Of a DNA stretch of 64,000 nt, positions 33,950 to 45,624 are shown in pieces. A program made the position numbers and the translations under genes. Location of the stretch: NCBI GenBank assembly GCA_015680685.1, contig MNCI01010409.1:86112-150111 (forward strand). Direction: 5' to 3'. The notes beneath the pieces were generated by a model, which made no database searches, was not told where the DNA came from, and saw only the letters and a program-made list of their open reading frames with translations. Positions within the stretch are counted from its first letter, which is position 1. Every line of letters begins with the position of its first letter. Origin of the DNA: Gnetum montanum (Eukaryota; Streptophyta; Gnetopsida; Gnetales; Gnetaceae).

Positions 33950-34790
33950 TCTTGAATAATATAAGTAAAAAAAGAGCCTTCTTTAAGAAAACACGTAAAT
34001 TTGTAGTTAAAGGTGGTATATTATATAGAAAGGATTTTAGAGGCATTTTATTGGAATGCATTCATAATAATCAAATTGGTCTTATCTTAGAATAATTCCA
34101 TGATCATTCTAATTTATTTTATAAATTCCCTAAATCAACTATGCAACATATACTTCGATATGAATATTATAGATAGACCATTTCAGCAATGGGGTTTGGA
34201 TTTCATTGGTATAATTACTCCTTTAAGAGCTGGGCATAAGTTTATTCTCATAGCTACTGATTACTTCACTAAATGGTTTGAAGCAAAAACACTAAGAAGA
34301 AGTTCAGCATTAGATGTAATCAAGTTTTTGGAAGATCAAATCTTAAGTCGTTTTGGCCTACTTGAAGTATTGGTATTGGATAATGGATTTTCTTTTTAGT
34401 CTGAAGAATTCATAACATGGGCATCAAAAAAATCCATTTTTATATTTTCCTATTCCAATTATTATCCTTAAGGAAATGGCTTAGCTGAATCTACAAATAA
34501 AAAGCTTATTTCCCACATTAAGAAATCGATGGATAGAAATTTAGGAAATTGGATTGATTATCTACAATCTGCATTATGGATAGATCGTATTAGATCTAAG
34601 AAGGATATTGGAACATCACCTTATAATTTAGTCTATGGTTTGCTCATAAGAATTACAAATAAGATTTTAAGCTCAGCTTTAGATTTTGTACAAAGGTATA
34701 GTGAGAAAACTAATAAAGATAGAAGTATTATGACCTTGCTCATCAAGAGAGAAGTTGAGAGTAAAGGATAATTTGTTAAAAAGTACATAT
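33950..34790 (+). pseudogene. Integrase with deleted zinc-finger end, element D
   Basis: The core shows WGLDFIGII (D), LVLDNGFSF (D) and NGLAESTNK (E), then DIGTSPYNLVYG. Upstream, LLECIHNNQIG and a following YEYY stretch (34,150-34,165) represent the start of the HHCC module. The Cys-Cys half and the linker to the core are missing: the sequence jumps from YEYY to RPFQQWGLDFIG. Stops at about 34,092 and 34,397 also break the frame. Confidence 0.75.
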
Positions 34791-35034
34791 CAAGTCAAAA
34801 GATGGTTTGATAAAAAGGCTTTGAAAAGAACTTTTCAAATAGGAGATCTTATCTTGCTATAGAATATGAAGAAATTGAATAAGTTCATACCAACATAGAC
34901 TAGTCTGTTTTAGATTACAAAATAATTATTTGAGGATACTTATAAATTATCAACATTAGATGGTATGAAATTGCAGTTTCCATATAATGTTTTACATATA
35001 AAACATTATTTTGGATAGTTGCCCATGACTTAAA

Positions 35035-35769
35035 NNNNNNNNNNNNNNNNNNNNNNNNNNNNNNNNNNNNNNNNNNNNNNNNNNNNNNNNNNNNNNNNNN
35101 NNNNNNNNNNNNNNNNNNNNNNNNNNNNNNNNNNNNNNNNNNNNNNNNNNNNNNNNNNNNNNNNNNNNNNNNNNNNNNNNNNNNNNNNNNNNNNNNNNNN
35201 NNNNNNNNNNNNNNNNNNNNNNNNNNNNNNNNNNNNNNNNNNNNNNNNNNNNNNNNNNNNNNNNNNNNNNNNNNNNNNNNNNNNNNNNNNNNNNNNNNNN
35301 NNNNNNNNNNNNNNNNNNNNNNNNNNNNNNNNNNNNNNNNNNNNNNNNNNNNNNNNNNNNNNNNNNNNNNNNNNNNNNNNNNNNNNNNNNNNNNNNNNNN
35401 NNNNNNNNNNNNNNNNNNNNNNNNNNNNNNNNNNNNNNNNNNNNNNNNNNNNNNNNNNNNNNNNNNNNNNNNNNNNNNNNNNNNNNNNNNNNNNNNNNNN
35501 NNNNNNNNNNNNNNNNNNNNNNNNNNNNNNNNNNNNNNNNNNNNNNNNNNNNNNNNNNNNNNNNNNNNNNNNNNNNNNNNNNNNNNNNNNNNNNNNNNNN
35601 NNNNNNNNNNNNNNNNNNNNNNNNNNNNNNNNNNNNNNNNNNNNNNNNNNNNNNNNNNNNNNNNNNNNNNNNNNNNNNNNNNNNNNNNNNNNNNNNNNNN
35701 NNNNNNNNNNNNNNNNNNNNNNNNNNNNNNNNNNNNNNNNNNNNNNNNNNNNNNNNNNNNNNNNNNNNN
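35035..35769. other. Assembly gap (735 N)
   Basis: Unresolved bases. The flanks do not obviously match each other. The gap may hide the 3' end of element D. Confidence 0.98.
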
Positions 35770-38106
35770 AAAATTGTAGTTTTTCAATTGATATTCTCAA
35801 AAAGAAAAAAGAAATGTTGTCACATTTGACCATTTGATGGAACAGGTGTAACAAGGAGTTTTGTTAATTGTATGGTCTATTTTGAAATTAAAAAAGGATT
35901 TAATAGATACAATCAGTTCTAAGTTCCATTCTTGAGAGCACCAAGCAAGAAATGGATGTGCAATGCCCATCTTTAATTAAAATGAAAAATCCAAGTTAAA
36001 GAGTAAGAATCAAATGAAGCAAAAATAAAAAATTGTTGTTCATATTATTCAACTTTCCTATAGTAGATCCGTTGTGTGTGCAATCCATAACTAAACATAG
36101 CAAATGTGGATTTGAAAATTTAAATTTAGACAATATTTTATAGTTGATTAAATAAGTTGAATAAAAGCCCTAAGATTTGGAGAACATGGGATTACCCAAA
36201 TATCAATTATTAGGAAATAAGCACATAAGTGTGTAAATAATCTGAGAATGAAAATAAATAGGCTATTGGATTCAAGTCAAGACATGTTGGATTTACCCCT
36301 GATACTAGAACTACGAGAAATAGCAGCGACAAGGTTTTGATCCACGATAGTAGTTGGATGCAGAGCACAATAGGACAACACGACCAGACATAATAGTAGG
36401 GTTTTAATCCATGGTGGCAGTGAATTTGTCATCAACAAGGCCTCCACCCTCATCAATAATAACCATTACTCAGTTCAACCACTACTCAGTTCAATATCAC
36501 TTACATTTGTGGTAGCAGCATGACATCCACGATGCTAGCATGGTGGTTGGATTTTGGCATGCTTCCATCATAGCTAATTCTGAAGTCATTTCTTAGCATT
36601 TAATAGTGATGGAAAGGGTTTCAAGGACATCATGCATATTAGGGTTTCCAACAGGCTGATGCCCTAATGGCTACCTTCAACTTCAATCACAAGTGCTCCT
36701 TGACTACTATCAACAATACTTCGGAAACCTCGATGTGTTTGTTAGCGCTATAGTCCAATTTTTACCATCGCAAGTGGCCACAAGGGAGGTTATGTTTAGA
36801 TTTCTAGGAGTGTTACCTTGGGCTGTAGTGGTCACTCATTTTCTTCCCGAAATTGAGTAGGAATAAGGTGTTAATTTTGCTAATGCACAATCTACCAGAA
36901 GGTATGGACATGTCTCCCTATGGTTGGGCAGTAGTAGATGTGATGGATGATGTAGTGATAATGGAGGACATATATAGTTTTGAATGGGAGGGTTTTGGTG
37001 GTGAAACATCTCATTTAAATTGACTTAAAGTCTAAGGAAAAAGAAAACAACTTTGGGTCTGCGATTTTCCTATAAGTGTGGTGCATTTCACATATGGAGG
37101 GACATGACCTTACGAAATTTCATGCTTTAGATATTATTTTTTTCTATTGATAGTGTAACCATTACTATAATTAGTTTAGCTCTATGCATTTTTTTTAAAA
37201 AAGAGAAGCTATTATTTAGAAAAAAAATGGGCATTTGGCCAACATACCTATTTTTCCTATAGTAGTTAAAATTAACTACCATTGTAGTTGTAATTACCAG
37301 GCACTTGTCAACTATAGCTTCCTAGTCTCCATGGTGGTTGTAACTACCACACATATGTCAAGTATAACTTTTTTTTAGTGGTTACAACCAACTTAGATAA
37401 TGATTATAACTACCTTGAAGCCACTATAAAAAGGCTTAAAGGGTAGAATGTAAGGAGGGCTTTTTAGGTGGAGAATCAAGAAGACATATTGAAAATTGCT
37501 TGGAAGATGGCTTACTAAAGATATTATTTTAACTACTTTGTTTAATCCCATGAGTTCATTCTTTCCTAGTTTGTTTTAGTTTCATAGCTAGCAGTTTAGG
37601 TAGTGTCATGCTTGTCATTAAAATTTGAGATTTTTAGATTACTTTTATAGTTTATTTATTACATGGTAATAGAATCCTATTAAAATTTGTTATAGATGAG
37701 CTCATGTTGGAAAGCCTCAAGAGCAATTTAATAGAGAAGTCTATTATTATGTAATGTTTAAGAATATTAGTAGGATTGTTGCAAGAGAGCCTTTACTGTA
37801 AATAAGCCAATTGAGCAATTCAATAGTCTAGAGGGTTTAAAAAAATCTTTTGCATTTTGATAGGACTGAAATAACTTTTTGATTTTTAAAGTATATTCCC
37901 TTGGTATTTCAATAAAAAATTGTCAAATCTTTAAAATTTCTATTGTACATAATCATTAACAACTATTATCTAGCCAACATAGAGACTCATACGTGATAGT
38001 TTATGTAGTAATTTTTGGTAGTGTAGTAGGATTGTCTTTAAGAAATTGCTTGTTTGAACCTATAAAGTTTTGAACAATTTATAGATATTGAATTAGGGAT
38101 GAATTT
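35770..38106 (+). other. AT-rich region, probable 3' part or LTR of element D
   Basis: No coding signal is visible. A TATAAAAAGG box at 37,425-37,434 is preceded by a cluster of inverted motifs at 37,265-37,415, such as GTAGTTAAAATTAACTACC, GGTTGTAACTACCAC, GTGGTTACAACC and ATTATAACTACC. This is the pattern seen upstream of LTR TATA boxes elsewhere in the window, so it may be the D LTR. Its borders were not found. Confidence 0.4.
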
Positions 38107-38970
38107 TGATGAATCATGATTGATTAGGCTTCGATATCGGACCCGTGATATCACATACCCAATATTAGGTACGTGATATCATGGCCTGGCTAGTGATATC
38201 GGATGCACGGTATCATGACTCTTGTGTAGGCCTATAAATACACATGTAGATGCAAGGAGTTGAGAGTTAGTTTTTAGAGTAAGTCAATAGTTCAGTTAGA
38301 AGTTAGTTTTCATTTTTAGTTCTTTTCAACCCATTTCTCCCAGCATGTCTGCAGTGTGATGATTGTAATTGTATGACACATTCATTCGAGTGTGACGTAC
38401 TTGGACACACACATGACCAGAAATAAAGATCGAGATTACTTCATCATTGCAACATTCACTTAGTTTAATTATTTAATTGTTATTGTTATTTATTACTTTT
38501 GTAGTTAATATCTCTTCACCCTAAACTCCTTAAACGTAGAATGAGTATGACTTAATCACATGCATTTAAGTGTGACTACTTGGTAACCCAGTAGCATACC
38601 TAGTATTTGTGCTTGGTAATCCTAGTAGTAGTCATGCACGAGGTCCAAGATGTGTATAGATGATTAAGGGATAGATGCTCATTGCACTTAGGCTAGCTTA
38701 GACTTTCTTCACCCTTTCCCTCTTAGGTTAAACAAAGTTATTTTCCATTGCCTCTAGGAGTAGCACTAGTTTAGGACCACATCATACACCTCACTCTAGA
38801 CTAAACCATATGTGACAAAGAAAATACTTGTCTAGGTGGGAATATAGTGAACTATGATCAACAAGTAACTATCTAGATACCACAACTAGCCCATCTGCAG
38901 AGTTTGACTAGATCATGCTTGAACACTCGTATTCGTATGGTTGAGTGTAGGGGTACCTTGCCACTCATCA
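38107..38970 (+). repeat. Solo LTR of the E/F family (LTR5)
   Basis: 864 bases, from TGATGAATCATG to ACTCATCA, with a TATAAATA box near 38,234 and upstream GATATC motifs (TTCGATATCGG, GTGATATCAC, GTGATATCAT). Flanks are AATTT (38,102-38,106) and ACTTT (38,971-38,975), four of five bases matching, as expected for an aged target duplication. No internal sequence is attached. Confidence 0.8.
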
Positions 38971-39764
38971 ACTTTATTAAGAAGTGTTTCCTCATGTCAA
39001 TATACCCTATTAAATATTTGATATTTTTATACAAATCTACTTTCTTTTCTTTCTCTTTTCATTCTTGCTCTATTTCTAGTTTTCTTATGGAACTTTCTCT
39101 CTTTAATGGAAATTAGGAGTATATTGGCAGAGTTGTGCTCAAATGATTTTTGCAAAATTTTATTTGTTACAAGTAGGTATTATAAGAATTGTATAGAATA
39201 AGTGATTGAACAAAATAAGAATCTCCAACAACTGATAGTATTTTACAAAATTTGGCCAAATCTCTTTCATGATAACTAATTATAATTTTATACATAGCTC
39301 AACTATTTCAACATTCGCAACGACAAAAACATATGTGCATTTAACTACTAAGCCTATTTGGAGGTGTTTAGGCCTTGGTGTTGACAAAGACTAGCGAACT
39401 CCAAAATCTTGTTTGAGGCACTCATTGGTAGTTGTGTCCCAAGTAATCACTAACACCTATAAGTCTCTCCATATAAGTTCATCCTAATGAAAAATGAATG
39501 TAAATTCAGAATAATAAGGATCAGTATGAGTGTGTGAAATTCTAGTCTACATCAGTGCACTCCAATCTTCTTCATTGTAATCTTTGTCATGATTTTCATT
39601 AAGATCAATAATGGATGGAGATTTCACTTTAGTTATAAAAGTTATTTTAGTTTGTTTGATGCTTAAGTATGTTTTGAAAAATTATTCTAAGTATGAAATA
39701 TGTACTTTGTGCTTCTTGATACAACAAACTATGTAAAATCAACTAACTAGCAAGCATTAACATA
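38971..39764 (-). pseudogene. Gag start fragment of truncated element G
   Basis: Downstream (minus strand) of the primer site, the translation of about 39,600-39,440 includes EFTFIFH and a WRDL segment like the N-terminus of the element E gag (FTFILH, WCDL at 51,595-51,645). Similarity fades below about 39,400, so the element is truncated. The rest (38,971-39,400) is AT-rich with nothing recognisable. Confidence 0.5.
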
Positions 39765-39782
39765 TCTCTAGCAAAGGTGCCA
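39765..39782 (-). other. Primer-binding site of element G (tRNA-Asp type)
   Basis: The minus strand reads TGGCACCTTTGCTAGAGA directly after the LTR, a decayed match to TGGCGCCGTTGCCGGGGA, the complement of the plant tRNA-Asp 3' end. Confidence 0.65.
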
Positions 39783-39783
39783 A

Positions 39784-40627
39784 TGATGAATAGTTGGGTA
39801 TTCTAACACTTAGCCATACAAGTCACAAGTATTCATGTGCAACTAGATCATAAACTATGGATGGATAATGTAAGTATACTAGTGAGTTGATATTAAGTTC
39901 ATGATCATTATCTTCTCACTTAGAGTTAATAAGGTACAAAATGTATAGTGTAACTCTTAGTGAGATATATGATGAACTAATGTTGTTGGGCTATAAGTGT
40001 GCTAATCGTCAACATGATGGAAATGATTATAAATCCTAATTCTAAGTACAGTGAAAACATAAATCTATTTTATCCTATGGTGATAAGCATCCATTTCTAG
40101 TTTTTCATACACATCCTAGGTTGATGTAATTGTTAGCGGGATTACCAAGTAACTTTATTACTAAGAGAATCAAGTGAAGTCACTACTAGGTTATCAAACA
40201 ATTACACTTTACATTCAAAACCAATCATACTTATTCTTCCTTAATAATCAATATTGGAATTATAAGTGACTTAGGAAATGTAAATGACTTAGTAAAAGTA
40301 AAAATTATAGAAAAGTAAATCTATGCTAAGTGATATGCTTGAATGATGAAGAACAACCTCAATCTTTATTTTTGTTCATGGATTGTTTCTAGGAACAATC
40401 CACTCAAATAAAGATGTCGTATAACTATAATTCACCACACTGTAGGCATTCACTCTAACTCTAACTTCAAGAAAACAAACTTATTTTCGACATGATGGTG
40501 GATTGGTATTTATAGGCATGACCATGACCCACTACATCATATCTACCATGATGTATGTAGAGCTATGATATTATAACTAGGATATCGTAGATACAATATC
40601 ATAGACTACACATAACTTGTTCCATCA
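39784..40627 (-). repeat. 5' LTR of truncated element G (LTR6)
   Basis: 844 bases in minus orientation, beginning TGATGGAACAAG (40,627) and ending at 39,784 in ATTCATCA. A TATAAATA box is at about 40,509-40,516, with GATATC and AATATC words upstream. The primer site at its inner end identifies it as a 5' LTR. Confidence 0.8.
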
Positions 40628-41594
40628 ATAAGCATTAAAGGCTTGTATTATGCACATTAATGTCTTTTTTTAATGTTTGAATGCTTTCTACTTTCTAGTT
40701 ATGTTCTAATGATTTATGGTTATGTTTGTATGTTTGAAAAAATAGTTGCTAGGAGAAGTGTTAACTTCTTGAAAGCATTATATGCTCTTTGTTATTTGAA
40801 AAAAATAGTTGCATGTTATCTCTTGAGAGTGTTATCTATTGTTTCTTAGGGGACGTGTTAACTTCTTGAAAGTGATGTTTCTTATTTTTCATTACAAATG
40901 CATTATTTAATTTGAAAATATGATTTTCAAACTTTTCACATAATGGAAAAATTTGTACCAACTAAAATCATTGTCAGCCAACAATGCCACCAATTCTAGC
41001 AATAAGAAATTGATTTCATCAAGCTCTTGATATAGTTATATGTTTGACTATGGTGGTTGTTACCATTTTTGTAATATATTTTATTATGCATAAAATCCAT
41101 GTCCATCATGTATAAAAATGTCAAGGGACATTCAAAACGTTATGTATTTGTGTAAATTTTAATTCTTATGTTATCAAGATAGTAAAGACCATGTTGTATT
41201 TTCAACATATTTTGGAATATAAATTTAGACTACAAGTAGGATACCAAACACCATGTTGGTGTATTTTCAGATGTATTAGATTGTAAAGACCATGTGGTTG
41301 TAGTTTTTAATGTATTTTGGAATGTAATTTTGTAATGCATAGCAATCATGATTGTAGAGCTAATTTACTGAATAGATTCTCCATTTCATCAAAATCATAT
41401 TTTTATATGTCAATTTTTTGTCTTGAGTATGGTTCAAAAATATTAAATAGTAAGCCTTCTATTTTAGTCATTTTTTGATTAAAATGTAGGACTTTGAGTT
41501 TTTATTCATCAAGTTATGAATACTGTATATTTTTTTGAAATGCAATTTGCCATGCAATTCTGGCAACTTTTGGAAGCTATTTCAAAGACTTTCA
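40628..41594 (-). mobile_element. 3' part of the Ty1/copia element, no gene recognisable
   Basis: Read on the minus strand this lies downstream of the copia RNase H remnant. It holds imperfect direct repeats, including GTGTTAACTTCTTGAAAG at about 40,758 and 40,855, and three loose copies of AAGACCATGT-x(8-12)-TATTTT...GTATTTTGGAATGTAA in 41,180-41,330. The copia 3' LTR expected here was not found. Confidence 0.4.
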
Positions 41595-41847
41595 TGGGGA
41601 TTTACCAATCCTTCTATATGAATATAGGAACCTCATAGTCTTAAATTTTTTCCTATTATTGGTTATCGAACTTTCTCTATGGTTAATCAGGAATCCAAGC
41701 GTAGAACATCTTGTTGTGGTATCTTTACCATAGTCAACATCTATAAATCCTTCCAACTAAACTATAGAAGGACTATCATAAATCAACCCATAATCTTGGG
41801 TACATTAAAAATACTTTAGAATTCCTAGATCCATTATCCTTTGATTT
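41595..41847 (-). pseudogene. Copia RNase H remnant
   Basis: On the minus strand the translation gives an ILKYF segment, QDYGLIYDSPS, GFIDVDYGKDTTTRCSTLGF. These match the copia RNase H pattern (RhLRYLKGT, GLxY, GYxDADWAGD, RRSTSGY), with the conserved Asp residues present. It continues the copia RT C-terminal part at 50,284-50,513, from which element F separates it. Stops interrupt it. Confidence 0.7.
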
Positions 41848-42115
41848 NTAGAAAACTACTAGAAATCAAAGGATAATGGATCTAGGAATTCTAAAGTATT
41901 TTTAATGTACCCAAGATTATGGGTTGATTTATGATAGTCCTTCTATAGTTTAGTTGGAAGGATTTATAGATGTTGACTATGGTAAAGATACCACAACAAG
42001 ATGTTCTACGCTTGGATTCCTGATTAACCATAGAGAAAGTTCGATAACCAATAATAGGAAAAAATTTAAGACTATGAGGTTCCTATATTCATATAGAAGG
42101 ATTGGCAAATCCCCA
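41595..42115. repeat. 253-base near-perfect inverted duplicate with single-N joins
   Basis: Bases 41,595-41,847 and 41,863-42,115 are reverse complements with only one difference noticed. A 14-base spacer (41,849-41,862) and an N at 41,848 lie between them, and an N at 42,116 closes the right arm. The repeat contains the copia RNase H fragment. The single Ns at both ends suggest an assembly artefact and not a natural hairpin. Confidence 0.9.
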
Positions 42116-42116
42116 N

Positions 42117-42669
42117 ACTAAGAGAGAAAGGATGAGAAGGAATCTAGCTAGCCTAAGTGGGATGAGCATCTGCTCCTTGATTATCCGTACACATCTTGGA
42201 CTTTGTGCACGACTACCACTAGGATTACCAAGTGCAGATACTAGGTATGCTACTGGGTTACCAAGTAGTCACACTTAAATTCTCGTAATCAAGTCATACT
42301 CATTCCACATTTTAACATGAGTTTAAGGGTGAGAGAGATTAACTAGGAAAGAAGTAAATAATAATTAATTAAATGAATAAGCTAAGTGAATGCTGCAATG
42401 ATGAAGTAATCTTGATCTTTATTTCTGGTCATGTGCATGTCCAAGTACGTCACACTCGAATAAAGGATGCCATACAATTACAATCACCACACTATGGGCA
42501 TACACGGAGAGGAGAAGGGTTGAGAGAGAGAAAATGAAAACACTTAAACTAAAACTGACTAACTTCCTAATGATTTCTAACTCTTTTTTCTACCTCTTAT
42601 TTATAGATGAGGAGACATGCCATGATATCAGGGATGCGATATCGTAGTTGCCCAAAACGTGACTCATCA
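42117..42669 (-). repeat. 3' LTR of element F, truncated
   Basis: It begins at 42,669 with TGATGAGTCACGTTTTGGGC, has GATATCGCATCCCTGATATC upstream of TATAAATAAGAGG, and matches the 5' LTR to about its last 240 bases, which are lost at the N. CATGGGGGTA precedes it on the inner side. Confidence 0.85.
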
Positions 42670-42835
42670 TACCCCCATGACTGAATGAAAACTCATCCTC
42701 GAGTTACAATAATTACACAGTGGATATGTATGGGATTATTAGATGGTGAAAATGGAGTTATGCCACAGTGTGGAATGAAAATAAAACAAAGATACAACAC
42801 AAAGAATGTGCTACCACTACAAAATTTTGTGGAAC

Positions 42836-45624
42836 TCATGTAGTTCCTGGTGGCAGTGGCTCCTCCATTGGTGCTTTCCCTTTGTCTTGTGCTTTAGGTT
42901 TTGAGACTTGATGGCATTGGAGTATGGCCTGGAGCTTCTCCTCTTTGGTCCGAGGGTCTTGTGCCATCCATGCTAATGTTCTGATGTTTAATAGAGTCGA
43001 CACTTCCCACGTACAAGGTAGTTGCAGAAACATTTGATTTGCCTTAACATACCATGCCGCAAATACCTGTCGTTCCTCTTCATAGGCTCTGGCTTTATCC
43101 TTGTATTCTTGTAAATCTGCAATCCATCGAGCCAATCTGGTGTGACACATTTTTGGCCTTGGTAGCTTGCTTTCACCACCTCAAGTTTAGAATTTGTGAT
43201 CTCCAGTTTTTCCAACAACTTCTTGTGTTCTACAAATTTTGCTTTGTATTTGACATAGGTGGTTGCTACCTGTTGCTCGAGCTCTGTCCTCGGGCACCCT
43301 GCTATTAACATGGCAAGGTTGTCATACCACAAGTTTTCCAACTCCATGTATTCTGTGAGGTCTTGGATCTGTAGGTCCCGGTTCCTAACTTCTACTTGGT
43401 GGGCAAAAGCATATGTGTCCAATATGGCCTTCCAGTTAGTGTGTTGAGCACTAATAGTGTTGATGTGGGCCTTGGCCATATGGATCTCCTTCTCAAGGAT
43501 CTATTTGTACATCCCCACCTAATCTTAGAAGTGCTCCTTCAACTTTTCATGCCATTTAGCCTCATTTTTCCACATGCTTATTTCAATGGCTGACTTTTGA
43601 TGAATAGCATATACCTCCTCCATTGAGAGGGTTCGATTCTCCTTGGCTAAATGGCTCATGTCTTGGTTGACCTGGATGAATTGTTCTCGCAATTGATGGA
43701 AGTGTTCCTCAAGAATGTTCTTTTGCTTTTCCAAAGTGGTCAACCGAAGGTTGTTGGCAGCAAGCTATTTATTTTCCTCTTGTAAGGCATTGAGTGCCTT
43801 AAGATGCGCATGAGTTTGCACCTGTGCTATGGAGGCATCCCAAATAGCCTTCTCTTTTTCTTTAGCCACCTTTTTATTCTATGTGATTAGCTTGGTTAGT
43901 TTCTTAATTATGAAATTATCTAGCTTGTTTGCAAGAACAAATTGCAAAGGGTCCCACTATACTACTTGTAGGACTACAAGCTACTCTTGTAATTTCTACA
44001 CCTCTGCTTCAACATGATTGGCCCTCACTTCTGTTAAGACCAGCTTCCCCTTCATGGAAATGAGGTCTGACTGAATTGCCGTAACCTCTTGAGGGATGTC
44101 AAACAAGTACATCATTACTTATCCTATTTGAAGCAATTGATCACACGCATCCTCATGTTTTGCAGGAGTCATTGAGGTTCTAGCCAAAGTTTGAGGATCT
44201 CATGCTCTTGTGAGATCTACTGATGGCACAACAGGTAGATTGAATGATTCTTTGATATGTTCTGCGACCACTTCTGTAGCTCTCGTAGCATTCTAGTGTT
44301 GCATGACCATCACAGTGGCCCCTTCACTAGTTTCTAATTACACCTGAAAAGATGCTGCATTTCCTGAGATCTTTTGTGACCAACTACTTTCCCCTCCTCC
44401 TGTATGGATAGACACTTCACCCCTTATGTGATCCAAAGAAATAGTGGGCTGAATGGCATTGTCAATGACACGAAAGAGGTTTACATTATCACGACTTCCC
44501 CAACTGACCATCTCAGCGATGGCCCTAAGATGGCTCATTAACGGTCTGTAGTCTTGTGGTGGTGGTGGTTGATCCTGGCTTGTGCTAGGCTCTGCTTCCT
44601 ATTGTTGGCTGGGTCATGTACTTGGAGGTTGGCTAGGTCCTACAAGTTGAGTTGTAGTTGGTCCAGTAATTTTTTTTTCTTCTTCTTCTGGTTCCAGCGT
44701 CTCGCCAATGATTTTCGTTAGAGCTAGTGACTTTAACAATTCAGCATATGAAGCAGTCTAGGCTTTTCGGAGGACATCATTAGTGTATCCTCTGATACCA
44801 ACATGTTGACATAGCTTTCTGATAATGACAAGGGAAAGGCAAAGCAAGCTTCCCTGTCTTTCGTTCATCGAACCGCCTCAAGATCTCTGTTAAATATAAA
44901 TGGGGTAGGTTAGCGGTAACCTTTCCCATTAGCACTACACATCCTCTTGCTGCATACGTTGTTATTCTTTTTAAGCCCTTCGTGGGAAAGAGGTGATATG
45001 TTCCAATTTTAAAGTAGATCCTCTCTTTCGTTGTCAACTCACCAAATGTTTTATCTTTGCCATAAGCCCTTTCCAACCAATCCCGTTGCACATCAAGGTC
45101 TGAATGGGTGGATAATTGAGTAACCTCGGGCCCTATATTCAGAAGGTTTAACATTTTTAAAATGTCCTATGTAAAGAAATCAACTATCACACCACAAATA
45201 TTGACAGTGATGCCTTGCTCTCTATTGTGCCAGAATTGGTACGTCTCACCTAGGTACTAGGCACTACTTTTAGAGAGGGTAGGCCATAAGGGAGACACTT
45301 TGAGGTGATCCCTAATAGTCTCAGAAGTGAAATTTGCAAAAGATTCAAAGTTTAATTCCAAAATCACCACAGCGAATGTGGACTTTTCGTGGATGGCTTG
45401 AACACAATCTTGGGGAAACGTGAGATGTTGTCCGTATTCAGGCACAGCAGCAGCTCCTCCTTCTGCCTGCCAGACTATATGGTAGGAGGATCTTCTTGAT
45501 GAATACTGAAGGATTGTTCCTCCTATACTACATGTTGTCTGGCAAGGACTTGTCTTCCACCTCTCCTAGGTTGTTTACTTCCACCTTGAGTAGGACCTTC
45601 CTGTTGTCCATGTTTCGGGGCCAT
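42836..45624 (-). pseudogene. Sense passenger gene of element F (coiled-coil protein)
   Basis: The ATG at 45,624 directly follows an acceptor (TGTGATTGCAG). The N-terminus is MAPKHGQQEG with a basic PRRGGR. The middle has a globular region (TTKERIYFKIGTYHLFP), then long coiled coils: LEEHFHQLREQF, LSMEEVYAIHQKSAIEI-WKNEA, DLTEYMELENLWYDNLAML. The end, MFLQLPCTWEVS followed by RTKEEKLQAIL and PPGTT, aligns with the copies in C (FPTLPCPWEVP, PLGTV) and H (PLGTT). Around 15 stops and a few shifts break it. Position and orientation match element C. Function is unknown; it has no membrane segment like an envelope protein. Confidence 0.75.

Larger units (their letters stand above)
31140..35034 (+). 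mobile_element. Element D: Tat-like Ty3/gypsy pol, aRNH before RT
   Basis: The order is protease (31,320-31,620), archaeal-type RNase H (31,790-32,175), RT (32,340-33,270), gypsy RNase H (33,480-33,900) and integrase (33,950-34,780), ending at the assembly gap. Gag and the 5' LTR are absent; LTR2 abuts its left end. Coding sequence is much more AT-rich than in element B. Protein similarity to B is low, so D is a separate lineage. Confidence 0.8.

Noticed and set aside
34915-35854. 274- and 290-codon open frames over the gap
   Set aside because: They are open only because N codons are not stops.
41595-42115. Foldback transposon or natural hairpin
   Set aside because: The arms are part of a copia RNase H and each join carries an N, so an assembly error explains it better.
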